Assembly: GCA_963556695.1 (NCBI GenBank) | Contig: CAUWAG010000010.1 | Coordinates: 1 to 64,000, forward strand | DNA length: 64,000 nt | DNA from: Anthostomella pinea | Lineage: Eukaryota > Ascomycota > Sordariomycetes > Xylariales > Xylariaceae | Direction: 5' to 3' | Shown here: positions 44,167 to 54,371 of the stretch, piece after piece | Numbering within the stretch: the first letter of the stretch is position 1 | Layout: every line of letters begins with the position of its first letter | Made by a program: the position numbers and the translations under genes | The notes under the pieces: model-generated | The model's input: only the letters and a program-made list of their open reading frames with translations | What the model was told of the DNA's origin: nothing | The model's database searches: none

Positions 44167-46013
44167 GTATATCAAACGAAACACATCGACACGGGCATCT
44201 AGTCATCCATTCTGTGAATACAGCAGGGGGACAAAAGAGTGCAGGCCTTACAGAGTTAGCCATCAACCTGGCTGATTATAAAGGAGAATAAGCAGACATC
44301 ATTCTGATGCAAGAGCCCTGGGTTGGCATACCACCAGGCAAGAGAATGGGAGTAAAGACACACCCCAATTACGACATATACTCCCCAGTGGATTCCTGGG
44401 ACAGCGACAGTACACGGCCCCAGATCTCTCATCTATGTGAGAAAATACCTTCAAACGGATCAACTTCGGCCCTATGCTACACGAGACATCACCTGGGTCA
44501 AGGTACAAGGCATTACATTTGCCAGTGTCTATCGGCCATGTGACAACCCACAGGAAGTGGATGACATTCTGGAAGTATGGACTCTACTTTTTGGCTGCGT
44601 TATAGCTGGAGATTTCAATGCTGGCGACACATCCTGGGACTCAAGCAATCCAGGATATCATAGTGGTGCTATACTTGCACAGACTATGGCAGACCATAGA
44701 CTGGATCTGATTTCTGAACCAGATGTCCCGACACATGATGACGGAAATGTACTAGATCTGGTGTTCTCTGATGTCCCCATGGCTGAAGCCTCAGTCAATG
44801 ATGCACTTCAGTGCACCTCAGATCATGAGACATTACGAATAGTCATTTCAATTCAGGGAGATCTGGACCGAGTACCCAAGGCCAATCATTGGATAGTACC
44901 GGACGATAAATTACAGGAGCTGGCAGATAATGTCCAAACCAGGATTCATGAACTCCCCCGGCTGGGTGTATCCCCTGGCCAGGTGGATACCTTTACACAA
45001 AGCTTGATCAATATGATTCAAGGCTGTATCAGGACAGTGGGCAAGAAGCCCCGTCAATCTAGGCCCACTGCTTGGTGGAATGATGACTGCAAAGCAGCTG
45101 TTCAGACATACAGGGCCCTTTCCAAACAGACTACAAGCCAAGAAGGACGGAATTCAGCCCGACGGGAATTTCGCCGTGTGGTTCGGAAAGCTAGGAGAGA
45201 GTACTGGCAGACTCTAATCAATTCAGCAACTGAACCAAAGGACCTATACAGAATCGTCTCTTGGCACAAGTTATCAACAGGATTGCGTTCCCCTTCAATC
45301 ATCATAGGAGACCAAATATTCGAGTCACAAGAGAGCAAGGCAAATACATTACGCTCAGCCACGCTTGAACGAAGTACCTCAGACAACGATATCATTGACC
45401 CCTGGTCCGCTCAGATCATACAACCCAAGCCATACATCCCCCTTGAATACCACGTCGGACTGGAAGAGGCTGAAGGGTGCACTTTAGGAACCAAGAGCAA
45501 CTCCCCGGGAGTAGATACCCTCACAGTACGGATTCTGAAAGCTTGCTGGCCAGTCATTGGTGAACATATTAGAGCCCTTTTCCAGACCTGTCTACAGATT
45601 GGACACCACCCTAAACCATTCAAAGTAGCTGAGGTGGTGATGATCCCAAAACCAGGAAAGAAAGACTACTCCAATCCCAGGGCCTACAGACCAATATTGC
45701 TACTGTCATGTCTTGGCAAGGGCCTAGAACGACTCATCGCGAAAAGAATTACCTGGTTTGTTGTCAAACTTGGGATTCTAGCTCCATAATATTTTGGAGC
45801 TCTACCAAAGCGCTCTGCCACTGACCTGGTAGCTGCACTCATACACGATATTGAGCAGGCCCTTGACCAAGGCCTCGTTGCAACAGTAGTCACGTCAGAT
45901 GTGAAAGGGGCCTTTGATGCTGCCCTAATGGGACGGCTGGTGGTTCGTATGAGAGAACAGGGCTGGCCAGGCTTTCTTATAAGATGGGTCCAGTCGTTCA
46001 TGTCCGAGCGGTC

Positions 46014-46582
46014 GGCCGTATGGCGCAATGGTCAAATGCGCCTGGTTGTGTTCTCGTTTGTGCGGTGGGCGACGAGAACAAGTGGGTTCGAATCCTGCTA
46101 TGGCCCCCTTTCTGACCCGGCTTGTGCGAGTCGATAACCAGCACACGACAGTGGAGAGGCCCCATTTTATCGCAGAGCCCGATAGCCAAGCAGCTTGTCT
46201 CCACAATACCCACTCCTGCGAGGTTTTCCCCCTTGTGGTTTCCCTCGCCAGCAGATAACAAACACCTACTCCACCCACCAATGCGACATATATCGAACGG
46301 CTACTGGAACGATATGTACACCAGAGAACTGAGGTTCACTGGGTCGCTTTGTCACTAGATAGGAGGTTTTTCTGACGGAATCGTGCTTGGGTATTGACTA
46401 AAACCATCTGAACACTCCAGATTGGTACCGCTACAGCGAGGATAGGCTCGTGCGCGGATCTGAATGTATCTAATTTGACACCTCTACAACCTTGCGATGC
46501 AATGGCTCTGGGAGGCGTGGTTTGCACTACTGAGGAGCTACCCCCCACGTTAAATACAAAACAAACAAAAACAAACAAACAA
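46014..46582 (+). mobile_element. tRNA-derived SINE, copy A (569 bp)
   Basis: Flanked by an exact 15-bp duplication CATGTCCGAGCGGTC (45999-46013 and 46583-46597); LINE copy 1 has this sequence once, so it is a clean insertion. The head is tRNA-like: GGCCGTA pairs with TATGGCC as acceptor stem, an A box reads TGGCGCAATGG, a D-stem GCGC...GCGC forms, a long arm GTTCTCG...CGAGAAC follows, and the B box is a perfect GGTTCGAATCC. A body of about 370 bp lies between head and tail. The last about 100 bp match the LINE 3' end and stop in AAAC-type repeats. Expected transcription is by RNA polymerase III from the internal A and B boxes. Confidence 0.93.
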
Positions 46583-47309
46583 CATGTCCGAGCGGTCCGC
46601 AAGAGTTTGGTTTGAAGGTATTGTGACCGATATCAAAGCTCTCACTTGTGGGCTACCACAAGGCTCACCAGCCTCTCCAATCCTTTACATGCTGTATACA
46701 GAGCTAATCTGTGCCCGATTTGGTATGAAAAAGAGACGCTTTGGATATACAAACGACCTAGCGACTCTCTGCATCAGAAAGAACCTTAAAGAAACAGCTA
46801 TAGAGGCTTTTGAAAATCTTTATTTGCTCAGTTAATGGGGACATAACAACGCTATTGAATTTGACCTTAACAAAACTGAGATCATGTACTTCTCAAGGAA
46901 AAAGAACTCAGACAACCCTCCAGTCCGCCACAGGACAATGAACAAAACAGCAAAGGACTCCATGCGATGACTGGGTGTCTTTCTAGATAAAAAACTAAAC
47001 TTCAAAAATCACGTTTCTTACTGGGCCAAGAAAGCTAATAAGGTAGCAAATCACTTTTAAGGACTATGCAACACAGTCAAAGGACTTCCAGTAAAGTCAA
47101 CCAAGAGGGCTGTGAAAGCTTGTGTTATTCCTATTCTTACACACGGCCTAGAGGCCTGGTACCCAGGAATCGAGAAAGTTAGGAGCTTAGGTGGGACATC
47201 AGCATGTCGCATTAAGGGGCTTCTTGGAACAATAGATGCCGTACTACGAACAGCGATCAGGGCTATCTTGCCAGTCTGGAAAACACACCCTGGATATATC
47301 CTACACTTT

Positions 47310-47488
47310 TATCAGATGCAAGTGAGTTCAGATTATTTAGGTTATCAAGTGTGTTCTGTTGTTGTGCTTGTCCTTCTCTCCTTCTTCAGCGTACACAGAT
47401 TGATCATCTGTCTTGGTGGGTCAGATGCCCTGTGCGTCTCTGCCCCACTGGAGATCTTCCGGTGTCTATTTCCGGCTCCCATTCAACA
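47310..47488. mobile_element. 179-bp insertion in LINE copy 2 (possible solo LTR)
   Basis: Copy 1 is continuous here. Copy 2 has an extra 179 bp starting TATCAGATGCAAGTG and ending CCATTCAACA, bounded by an ACTTT duplication (47305-47309 and 47489-47493). The 5-bp duplication fits integrase-type insertion, so a solo LTR or a small non-autonomous element is likely, but the ends are not a clear TG...CA pair. A polypyrimidine run (CCTTCTCTCCTTCTTCAG) lies inside. Confidence 0.75.
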
Positions 47489-47893
47489 ACTTTGAATCGC
47501 AGATTCCCCCAGCAGGAGTTCTTGCAGAGTCAATAAGACGACGTCACGGCTTCTGACTAGGACAAATAGACCAGAGACATCCTCTTGTTGGCAGGCTCCA
47601 AATACAAGCTCGCAAGAATCCAAGAAGGCTACAAAGGAGCTTCCAGCTAGTCCCCGACTTCCAGAGACCAATACTTACCAAGCCATCATAGAAAAAGCCC
47701 CCAATCCGTAAAGACAAAGACAAAGAAATAGAGCTCTTTAGGCAATGGCTACAGAAGAGAAACGTAAACACTAACCTTGTTATCTATTCAGATGGATCAC
47801 AGTTGGACGACCAAGGCACAACCCGCACTGGATGGGGTTATACCATCAGGAAAGGCGGCACTACACAAGAAGTATACCGGGAAAAGGGCAGAC

Positions 47894-48097
47894 TGTTGGA
47901 ACAGGCTTGAACGATCAATCATAATACTCGAGTATGGGGTCAAGGTCATGATGTTGCTGATGGTTGGATTGAGAGGAATCTAGCTGGACTCAAAGGTCTG
48001 GCCAAGTGCCCTCTCAATCCACTATCTTATCTTATCTAATCATACATGTGGGTCCTGGTATAGATGGTTTGCAGTCTGGAATCGCATGGATCCAACA
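47894..48097. repeat. Solo LTR, copy B, inside LINE copy 2
   Basis: 204 bp, TGTTGGAACAGGCTTG to GGATCCAACA, with an exact 5-bp duplication CAGAC (47889-47893 and 48098-48102). LINE copy 1 has GGGCAGACTTC uninterrupted at this place. Closely similar to 31697-31900. No internal retrotransposon sequence remains, consistent with LTR-LTR recombination. Confidence 0.93.
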
Positions 48098-49027
48098 CAG
48101 ACTTCTTTAAACAGAAGTAGTAGATGCTGAAGTCCATGGTGCTCTCCAAGGTCTTGTAGCAGCCAGGGCAATTGGACACGGAAAACAGCTATATGTCTGC
48201 CTGGACAACACGTCAGTGGTAGATGGGCTCAATGGGACTCCACCTGAGACATCACAGAACATTTTTCTACAATTTCAAGAACTTGCCACAGCACACACTC
48301 CTGGAGTGATTGTCAAGTGGATTCCTGGACACAGAGATATTGATAGCAACGAAGCTGCCAACACACTAACAAAAGAGGGTGCCATGCTAGAAACAGACAC
48401 AATAAACCTTCCTATAATCTCTTGGGTCAAAAGAGATCTCAAAAAAAAGGGCAAAAAAGAGTTCAATTAATAATAAAAAGACCAATTAAAACCTAGATAT
48501 CAAGAAGTATACTCATATGCAGTAACTAAAAGAGACCTTATATCTTTTAAGAGGAGTACTTTACACAGACTTCTAGCGGCTAGATCTGGACATGGCAACT
48601 TTGCCAGATACTATGAACGCTTTGGGCATACAGACTCGAATGATCACTGCAGCTATGGTGAGAAGAAAATACCATAACACATTTTCTTTTGTAAAAGACT
48701 GGGGAAAAACCGGCTGCTGCCTAGGTACTCGCCTAGGACAGCTTGTTTATAATACTCAGAGGAGAGGAGCACAGAATGAACAAAATTCGTGGAGAAGAGC
48801 AAATTCTTTTCAACAATCTGCCCCCGATAAATAGCTTTTCTTAAAGGACCAGATGGATGACCCCAAGGTCATACCGCCGCAATAACGGGGATGGGCCCAT
48901 GAGCGGGACTGACTGTACTTATTATCTTGAGACCTCCACAACCCTGTGATACAGAGGCTCTAGGAGGCGTGGTTTGCACTACTGAGGAGCTACCCCCTAC
49001 GTTAAATACAATCAATCAATCAATCAA

Positions 49028-49081
49028 CCTCCAGAGCATTTTTGCAGAGCTGAATAGCCTCCAGGTAGGCCAAAGCCTATA
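49028..49081 (+). pseudogene. Reductase gene piece 1 (adenylation domain)
   Basis: Only about 18 codons (LQSIFAELNSLQVGQSL) between the LINE 2 tail and pogo B. Coding identity rests on the frame continuing into 51316 when pogo B and one TA are removed. Confidence 0.65.
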
Positions 49082-49169
49082 CCATGTCCCACCCACCACT
49101 CGGCCACCCCCACCACTCGGACTGCAAAATCTACTGCCACACACCGAAACATCAACAACTTCACTTACA
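49082..49169 (+). repeat. Left TIR of pogo copy B
   Basis: About 88 bp ending ...CAACAACTTCACTTA; inverted match to 51227-51313 with few mismatches. Confidence 0.93.
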
Positions 49170-49234
49170 GCGAAATCAGTCAATTCATGGTATCTTTGGC
49201 TGCGAAAACGTGCAATTTACTCGTCTATGGCGGT

Positions 49235-51012
49235 TTAGTTATTGTATCTAGCCGGCCGGCGACTCTGTCGGCCCAAACGGGTCTCCCTAGCGGCCACAAT
49301 CTCCTCCTTTTCTTCTGAATCAGAGCTTTTATCCTCTTTCTCCTCATCAGTGGTATCTTCAACAACCACAGGCTGCGCGGCCCTGCGGCCTCTTTGGGGC
49401 TGTTCCTCACTAGCTGCCAGAATATCTGGGATATTTTTGAAACGTTTATTTGGGTTGGGGATCTTTCTGCGCTTTTTAGGGCGCATGCGGTCTAGTTCGG
49501 CCTCCAGGCTATCGATCTTCTGGTCGTTTAGCACCATCTCTCCTGATTGCTTCTCAAAGGCTTTCGCAACCTTGCGTAACTTCAGCCGAGTGGTTGGGGA
49601 CTTGTTTTTGCCCATATCCATGATTTGGTGGCTATTTTCAGGCATCTGGAAGTCTTCAGGTTCTGAACTTTCGACCTGTTCAGGCTCAGGGGTTACGGCC
49701 TTATCCTGTTGAATTTCTGGATGCGATAAAGCCTTTCTGCGGTTAATAGGCCAATTGCCAGTAGTTCTAAAGCCAGCCTGACAATTTTTGACCGTCAAGC
49801 CGTCGTTCTTTGCCTTGGAGTAGCATCTGATGAAGTTGATCTTGTCCACAGGGGCAGCATCAGTTAGAGTAGCTAACTGAGCGATATGCTTGCGGTAAGC
49901 AGCTTTCATGGCATTAAAGGGGCCGTTATCAAGTGGTTGAAGCCCATGGGAGGTATGTGCTGGAAGAAAACAAAGCTGAACGTTATTCAAGAAGCACGTA
50001 GTTATGAATTCATCCTACCACTAAATGGTTAGCTATACATCTATGGATTTCAAGCGAAATAAAATAGAGAAAAATAAAGGAGTTAATACGTACGGAGGTA
50101 TGGCTCTTATGCCCATTAAGGATCAAGAGTACCGCTTCAGAATTGTCATCTTCTCGTACCTGGTTGGCTTGAGAGAGGAAAACACTTTCTAACCACTCCA
50201 CGACAACTACGTTATCCGTCCGGCCATTATCAGTGCATATATAATGCCAGGGGGCAATCTCTCTGAACTCCCAAAGGAACCACTGGGCCTGGAGATCTTT
50301 TCCTTTAAATATAATGCCTGGTGTAAGTGCCTTGCCTGTAGCAGAGATAGCCTCAATGAAGGAGGTCCAGCCGCGGCCTTGGTCGCTCTTTAAGAAGGTC
50401 TTTTTCGTCTCTGTGCTGCCCAAAACGAGACCATCAAGCCCTAAATAGGTTAGTTAATGGATAAAGTTAACAGGGGATTATTCAGGGATTATTCAGGGGC
50501 TTTCCCGTACCGAAACCCGCCATGATACCGCCCTTATCTATATTGTACGTGTTCTTGGGCTTTACCCAATCAAAATCCTCGCGATGATCCAAGTACCAGT
50601 TAACAGACTTTGGCATAAAGCCCTTAAATCGAGCGGCTTCCTGTCTGCGGCCAATTTTTGTCTTTATTTGGGGGTTACGGCAAAGAAATCCATCTATCCA
50701 GTTCTTCCTAACTGTCTCAGTGATGCCGTTTAACTTGGAGGTAGCCTGAACGATTGCCTTGACGGTGCTATGCGATAAGGCAAGCCCCAGAGACTCCTGA
50801 CGAAGTATCCACTGGGCTAGGCGTGTTTCATGCTCGTCGGATAGTCTTCTTTTTGGCTGCTGTGTCTCTCCCTTCAAAGGTTTGCCGTTGAGGCGGTCAG
50901 ACAGCGTCTGCTTAGGGATACCCCATTTCTGAGCGGATTTTCGGACCGACAGCTTGTTATCGGTGACATCTAGTATGGTATCTGCCATAGTATCCTCCGT
51001 ATAAGAAGGCAT
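49235..51012 (-). CDS. pogo-like transposase, open frame but catalytic Asp changed
   Basis: Exons 51012-50511, 50440-50094 and 50014-49235 join in frame (introns GTACGG...TTTAG and GTACGT...GGTAG) to give 542 aa. It has a psq helix-turn-helix (SVRKSAQKWGIPKQTLSDR), a CENP-B-type domain, NIDKGGIMAGFG, GWTSFIEAISATGK, and HTSHGLQPLDNGPFNAMKAA, then a basic and acidic tail with RPKKRRKIPNPNKRF. The second catalytic block, DGHxSH in relatives, reads NGHKSH (GAT to AAT), so cleavage activity should be lost though the protein could still bind DNA. The start is placed at MPSYTEDT; the frame is open 90 bp further upstream. Confidence 0.88.
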
Positions 51013-51226
51013 TTCGAGAGTCACGATGCTACGTTGCATATAAAAGAAGAAGAGAACAGATGCATAAAGGGCAAATTTGCCCTTATGAGGGGTAGAAACC
51101 ACAGGCAGGGGGACTTCTCATCGCCGGGTCTAGCTAAAAGGATCTACATTGGGGTAAACCTCAAGAAAAGAGCTATTCAGTGAACTAATTACATCGCGAA
51201 TCCCTTCAAAAACAGCTGGATTCGGT

Positions 51227-51313
51227 ATAAGTGAAGTTGTTGATGTTTTGGTGTGTGGCAGTAGATTTTGCAGTCCGAGTGGTGGGGGTGGCCGAGTGGT
51301 GGGTGGGGCATGG
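51227..51313 (-). repeat. Right TIR of pogo copy B
   Basis: Inverted partner of 49082-49169, ending ...GGTGGGTGGGGCATGG before TA. Confidence 0.93.
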
Positions 51314-51315
51314 TA

Positions 51316-52435
51316 GTGTGCACGAATGGCTCGTTGGCGGCACATGATAGCGACCACAACTTACGAGCGCCGCCCGGCCGTGACAAGATGGACTCAACCG
51401 TCTTCCACATGGATGGCGAAGCGCACCTTTATGTCATGCTGCCCTTCTTCCATGTAAGGCTTCCCTTCATTGTAGACGAGGCTCTGTCTAACTCGACCCG
51501 TGGCTTGGTGGCTTCATGTTTTTCATAAGTTCCCCTGAGCCCGTAGTGCGCGGTAGCTGACCAGAAGAAGACCACGCCATCTTCAACACAATCACACTCG
51601 TCCTGGGGCCGCCACATATTCCTCCAGACGCCGTTCTGTTGAAGGACATAGCGCAACAGCAGAAGCTTCGAGGCGTCATGGTCATACCAGCCCTTCTGGA
51701 ACAACTCCTCCATGATCCTGACGGCAGCGGGTTGCTTCAGAGCTTGGAGATTGTTGCTTGTACTGGAGCACCACTTCCTGCTGCGGTCGGAGATCGAATC
51801 AAGAGTATCGTGAAGCTCTACATGTTCATGGGCTCCACCGAACCATTTCCTCTACCCGAAATATTCAAGTCTCCGGATGACTGGCAGTATCATGAGTTCA
51901 ACCCAAGCCTCATACATGAGATGCAACTGTATAATTTGAATGAGGGCACTTTCGAGTTGGTCATCTTCGCCGACGAGAGCGCCAAGGATACGAACCCTTT
52001 GTATCATAACGTACCAGGTGTCAGTCCGTACTATACCAAAGACTTGTTCACACAACATACGGACCCAGAGAAGCGCAATCTCTTCAAGTATTACGGATGC
52101 AAGGAAGATATTCTCGTCATGGCAAACTGGGAGAAGGTCAACCCTATTCCACTAGAGCAACACGTGCAGGGCCATCCTTCCGTCAAGGGCGTGCTACTCA
52201 TTAGCACAGGTAGGGTCCAGTCGGCCTTGCTCGTTGAGCCTAAAGAACCCGAAGGACTGGACGAAGCCGGTCAGGCCGAGTTGCTCGAAAAGCTCTGGCC
52301 GCGGATTGGAGAATCGAACGCGCGAGTTCCTGGTCAGGGACGTGTTGCCCGTGACAAGGTCATTCTGGCCCTAAGCATGCCTTTCAGTGGGATTGGCAAG
52401 GGGACGATCATACGCAAAATCACCGAAGATGTCTA
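51316..52435 (+). pseudogene. Reductase gene piece 2 (C-terminal adenylation domain)
   Basis: Reads GEAHLYVMLPFFH, then a break or intron (GTAAGG at 51454 to CCAG at 51564, which does not keep frame), then LVLGPPHIPPDAVLLKDIAQ and the long open stretch to KITEDV at 52434. Recognisable A-domain landmarks are VACTGAPLPAAVGDRI, MFMGSTEPFPLP (a variant of the YGxTE motif), GVSPYYTKDLFTQHTDPEKR (the TGDL-type core) and FKYYGCKEDILVMANWEKVNP (R-x-D-D-x-x-V-like). These match fungal adenylate-forming reductases rather than multimodular NRPSs. Confidence 0.88.
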
Positions 52436-52475
52436 ACATCTCCCACCCCCCTGCGGACCACCCCCCCGCGGACCA
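52436..52475 (+). repeat. Left TIR of pogo copy C
   Basis: About 40 bp, ACATCTCCCACCCCCCTGCG onward; inverted match to 54332-54371. Confidence 0.92.
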
Positions 52476-52606
52476 GCGCGTTCTGACCCACAAACGCGTA
52501 ATTCACCAACCACCAGGATTATGGTGATCCACCATCTATACCATCACTTTTGCATCTTTTTTTTCACAAAGCACACTATTTGAATCCTTATCCACTGCTG
52601 AATCTC

Positions 52607-54268
52607 ATGATGTCATTTTACGACTGTCAAATAAAAGCTGAAGCTGCCATTTTGGCCATCCAACGCGGAGCTCCAGTCCGCTCGTCAGCCCTCGAATGGC
52701 AAATCAGTCGCTCGTACGTCAACCGACGAATCTCTGGCACCCTAACGCGGAATGAGACCAGCGCTCTCCAACAGGCTCTCTCACCGTATCTCGAACATAA
52801 GCTGGCAAGCTGGGCCCTGGGGCAAGCACGGCTAGGGTATTCTCTGGCGGTCTCTAAGTTCCGTCTCATGGCCCAGCAGATGCTCCATGCCACCGGGGAT
52901 GCTCGAGAATTAGGGAAAAATTAGGCATCCAAGTTCCTGTCTCGAAACCCGGAAGTCAAGATAATGAAGTCTCGTATTATCGATTATAACCGAGTGAATG
53001 GTGCTATAGCGGCAAATATCAACATTTTTTTCGATCGGTGTGACGCCCCTGACGTGGTTAACCTCATGCCAGCACGCTGGTACAATGTCGACGAAATGGG
53101 AATCGCCCAGGGGGTTGGGGACTCCCATTGGGTGGTCTTTAAGGCCTCCGGCAACGTGGCTATGAAGAAAGAGGTCGAGAAGGGTGAATGGATAACTGCC
53201 CTAAAGTGTGTGAGCGGATCTGGTGAGACCTTGCCGCCGCTGGTGATTCTTAAGGAGGTTAACATACAAGCCCAGTAATTTAGCAACCAAAATGAGGGCA
53301 AATTCACTAACTGGAGGTTTATTACGTCGCCCAATGGATGGACCTCAAATCCCATTGCGTTAGAATGGCTTCAATGTATCTTTATTCCTCACATTCGGGA
53401 GGTCCACGGCAACACATGGGTGGTTTTGGTGTGTGATGGCCACGACTCCCACACGAATGACGAGTTCCTAGCCACCTGCTTGAGAAACAAAGTATGGTTG
53501 ATCTTTTATGAACCTCACTGCTCCCATGTAATCCAGGTGTTAGATGTGGGAGTCTTCAATTTGGTGAAAAAAAGGTTAAAGACCTTACTCTAGGAGATGC
53601 CCAGCGGCCGTCTGGGACTCAGGCCATCTAAGGAGGAGGTTTTGGAGTGCTACGAGCAGGCCCGGAAGGACATAATGACGCTCCTCAACATCAGAATTGC
53701 CTGGAAAAAGACTGGGATTGTTCCTCGCAACAGAGCGGAGGCATTGAAGTCGAAATATGTGATTCTGGAGGACAAGGGGGTGGCCAGGGCACGCCAGAGG
53801 GACCCTAAGGCTTCCGAGCGAGCCACAACACCAGATTTTCTCGAGATGGTAGCTAAAACCATTGTCACAACACCCTCTGGAAGCCGGGCTTTGCGGGAGA
53901 GTGCTCGAAAGCTTGAAAGAAAGGACCCTTCCTTTGGGGGGCCCTCTGAGCGCTTGTTGGTGCGGAAGGCTGGCAAGGCTATGGATGTTCAGGCTGCTAC
54001 CATTGCAAATCTACGGGCCAAATGTGAGCTGCTTGAGGCTCAAGTGGCTAAAAAGGCTAATACCACTCGAAAAGCAGTCAAACCAACACCAGGGGAACGA
54101 TTCGTCACAATGGCTAACATAAGGGAGGCCAAAATGGAGCTGAGGAACAGGAGGGTCTATAGGGACTCCGCTGCAGGCGAAGAGGTCCCACAAGAGGTCC
54201 CTGGTGAAGATTTAGGGTCGGAATCGGATTCTGGGAGCTGTATTATGGTTAGAACACCACGACCTTAG
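52607..54268 (+). pseudogene. pogo-family transposase with three in-frame stops
   Basis: One reading frame runs from MMSFYDCQIKAEAAI to a stop at 54268, broken only by three stops: TAG at 52922 (after GKN), TAA at 53276 (after NIQAQ) and TAG near 53591. Each can be explained by one C-to-T or G-to-A change (Trp or Gln codons). Landmarks: helix-turn-helix VRSSALEWQISRSYVNRRIS, YNVDEMGIAQG (first catalytic Asp), SPNGWTSNPIALEWL, LVCDGHDSHTNDEF (second Asp), EPHCSHVIQVLDVGVFNLVK, and a C-terminal helical segment with RVYRDSAAGEE. About 553 codons, no introns. Inactive as it stands. Confidence 0.92.
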
Positions 54269-54331
54269 TGTATTTAGCAACTGTGGTGGTTGTAGATGGC
54301 TTCATCTGAATGAGAGTGGTGTGGTGTGGAG

Positions 54332-54371
54332 TGGTCCGTGGGGGGGTGGTCCGCAGGGGGGGGTGAGATGT
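54332..54371 (-). repeat. Right TIR of pogo copy C
   Basis: Inverted partner of 52436-52475; ends ...GGGGGGGTGAGATGT before TA. Confidence 0.92.

Larger units (their letters stand above)
44160..48830 (+). pseudogene. LINE copy 2 ORF2 remnant
   Basis: Same start (ATGTTAGGTA) as copy 1 ORF2. It contains an early CAA-to-TAA stop (near 44289), a 1-bp insertion near 44420 (GGCCCCAG), another CAA-to-TAA near 45787, and many later stops. The RT active site GYADDLA has become GYTNDLA, so catalysis is lost. The C-terminal zinc cluster reads CSYGEKKIP. It is interrupted by the SINE, the 179-bp insert and a solo LTR. Confidence 0.9.
42461..49026 (+). mobile_element. Tad-like LINE, copy 2, mutated and invaded
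   Basis: Same order as copy 1, from AAAAACAACTATTTTTC to a tail ending in (AATC)n. Net length is about 5.6 kb after subtracting three insertions: a SINE (46014-46582 plus duplication), a 179-bp insert (47310-47488) and a solo LTR (47894-48097). Differences from copy 1 are dominated by C-to-T and G-to-A, rising toward the 3' end (near 48465-48500 CAATGGTGG has become TAATAATAA). Both ORFs are broken. The 3' end abuts an adenylation-domain remnant in frame, but the 5' flank is not recognisably the same gene, suggesting deletion or rearrangement on that side. Confidence 0.93.
49082..51313 (-). mobile_element. pogo/Fot1-like transposon, copy B (2232 bp)
   Basis: Flanked by TA (49080-49081 and 51314-51315). 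Inverted ends of about 87 bp start CCATGTCCCACCCACCACTC and CCATGCCCCACCCACCACTC. It carries a single transposase gene on the minus strand. It is related to copy A in protein sequence and end motif (CCATnCCCCACCC), but the rest of the inverted repeat differs. It interrupts the adenylation domain of the reductase gene. Confidence 0.95.
52436..54371 (+). mobile_element. pogo-family transposon, copy C (1936 bp)
   Basis: Flanked by TA (52434-52435 and 54372-54373). Inverted ends of about 40 bp start ACATCTC and contain CCCCCCTGCGGACCACCCCC. Removing it with one TA restores the frame of the host reductase gene at GTC-TAC-AAG. Its transposase differs from copies A and B and it lacks introns, so it is a different subfamily. 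Confidence 0.95.

Noticed and set aside
46014..46110. A genuine tRNA gene at the SINE heads (also 54896-54992)
   Set aside because: The head has A and B boxes and an acceptor stem but an abnormal central arm. It occurs twice as part of a 560-bp unit with target duplications, so it is a SINE head.
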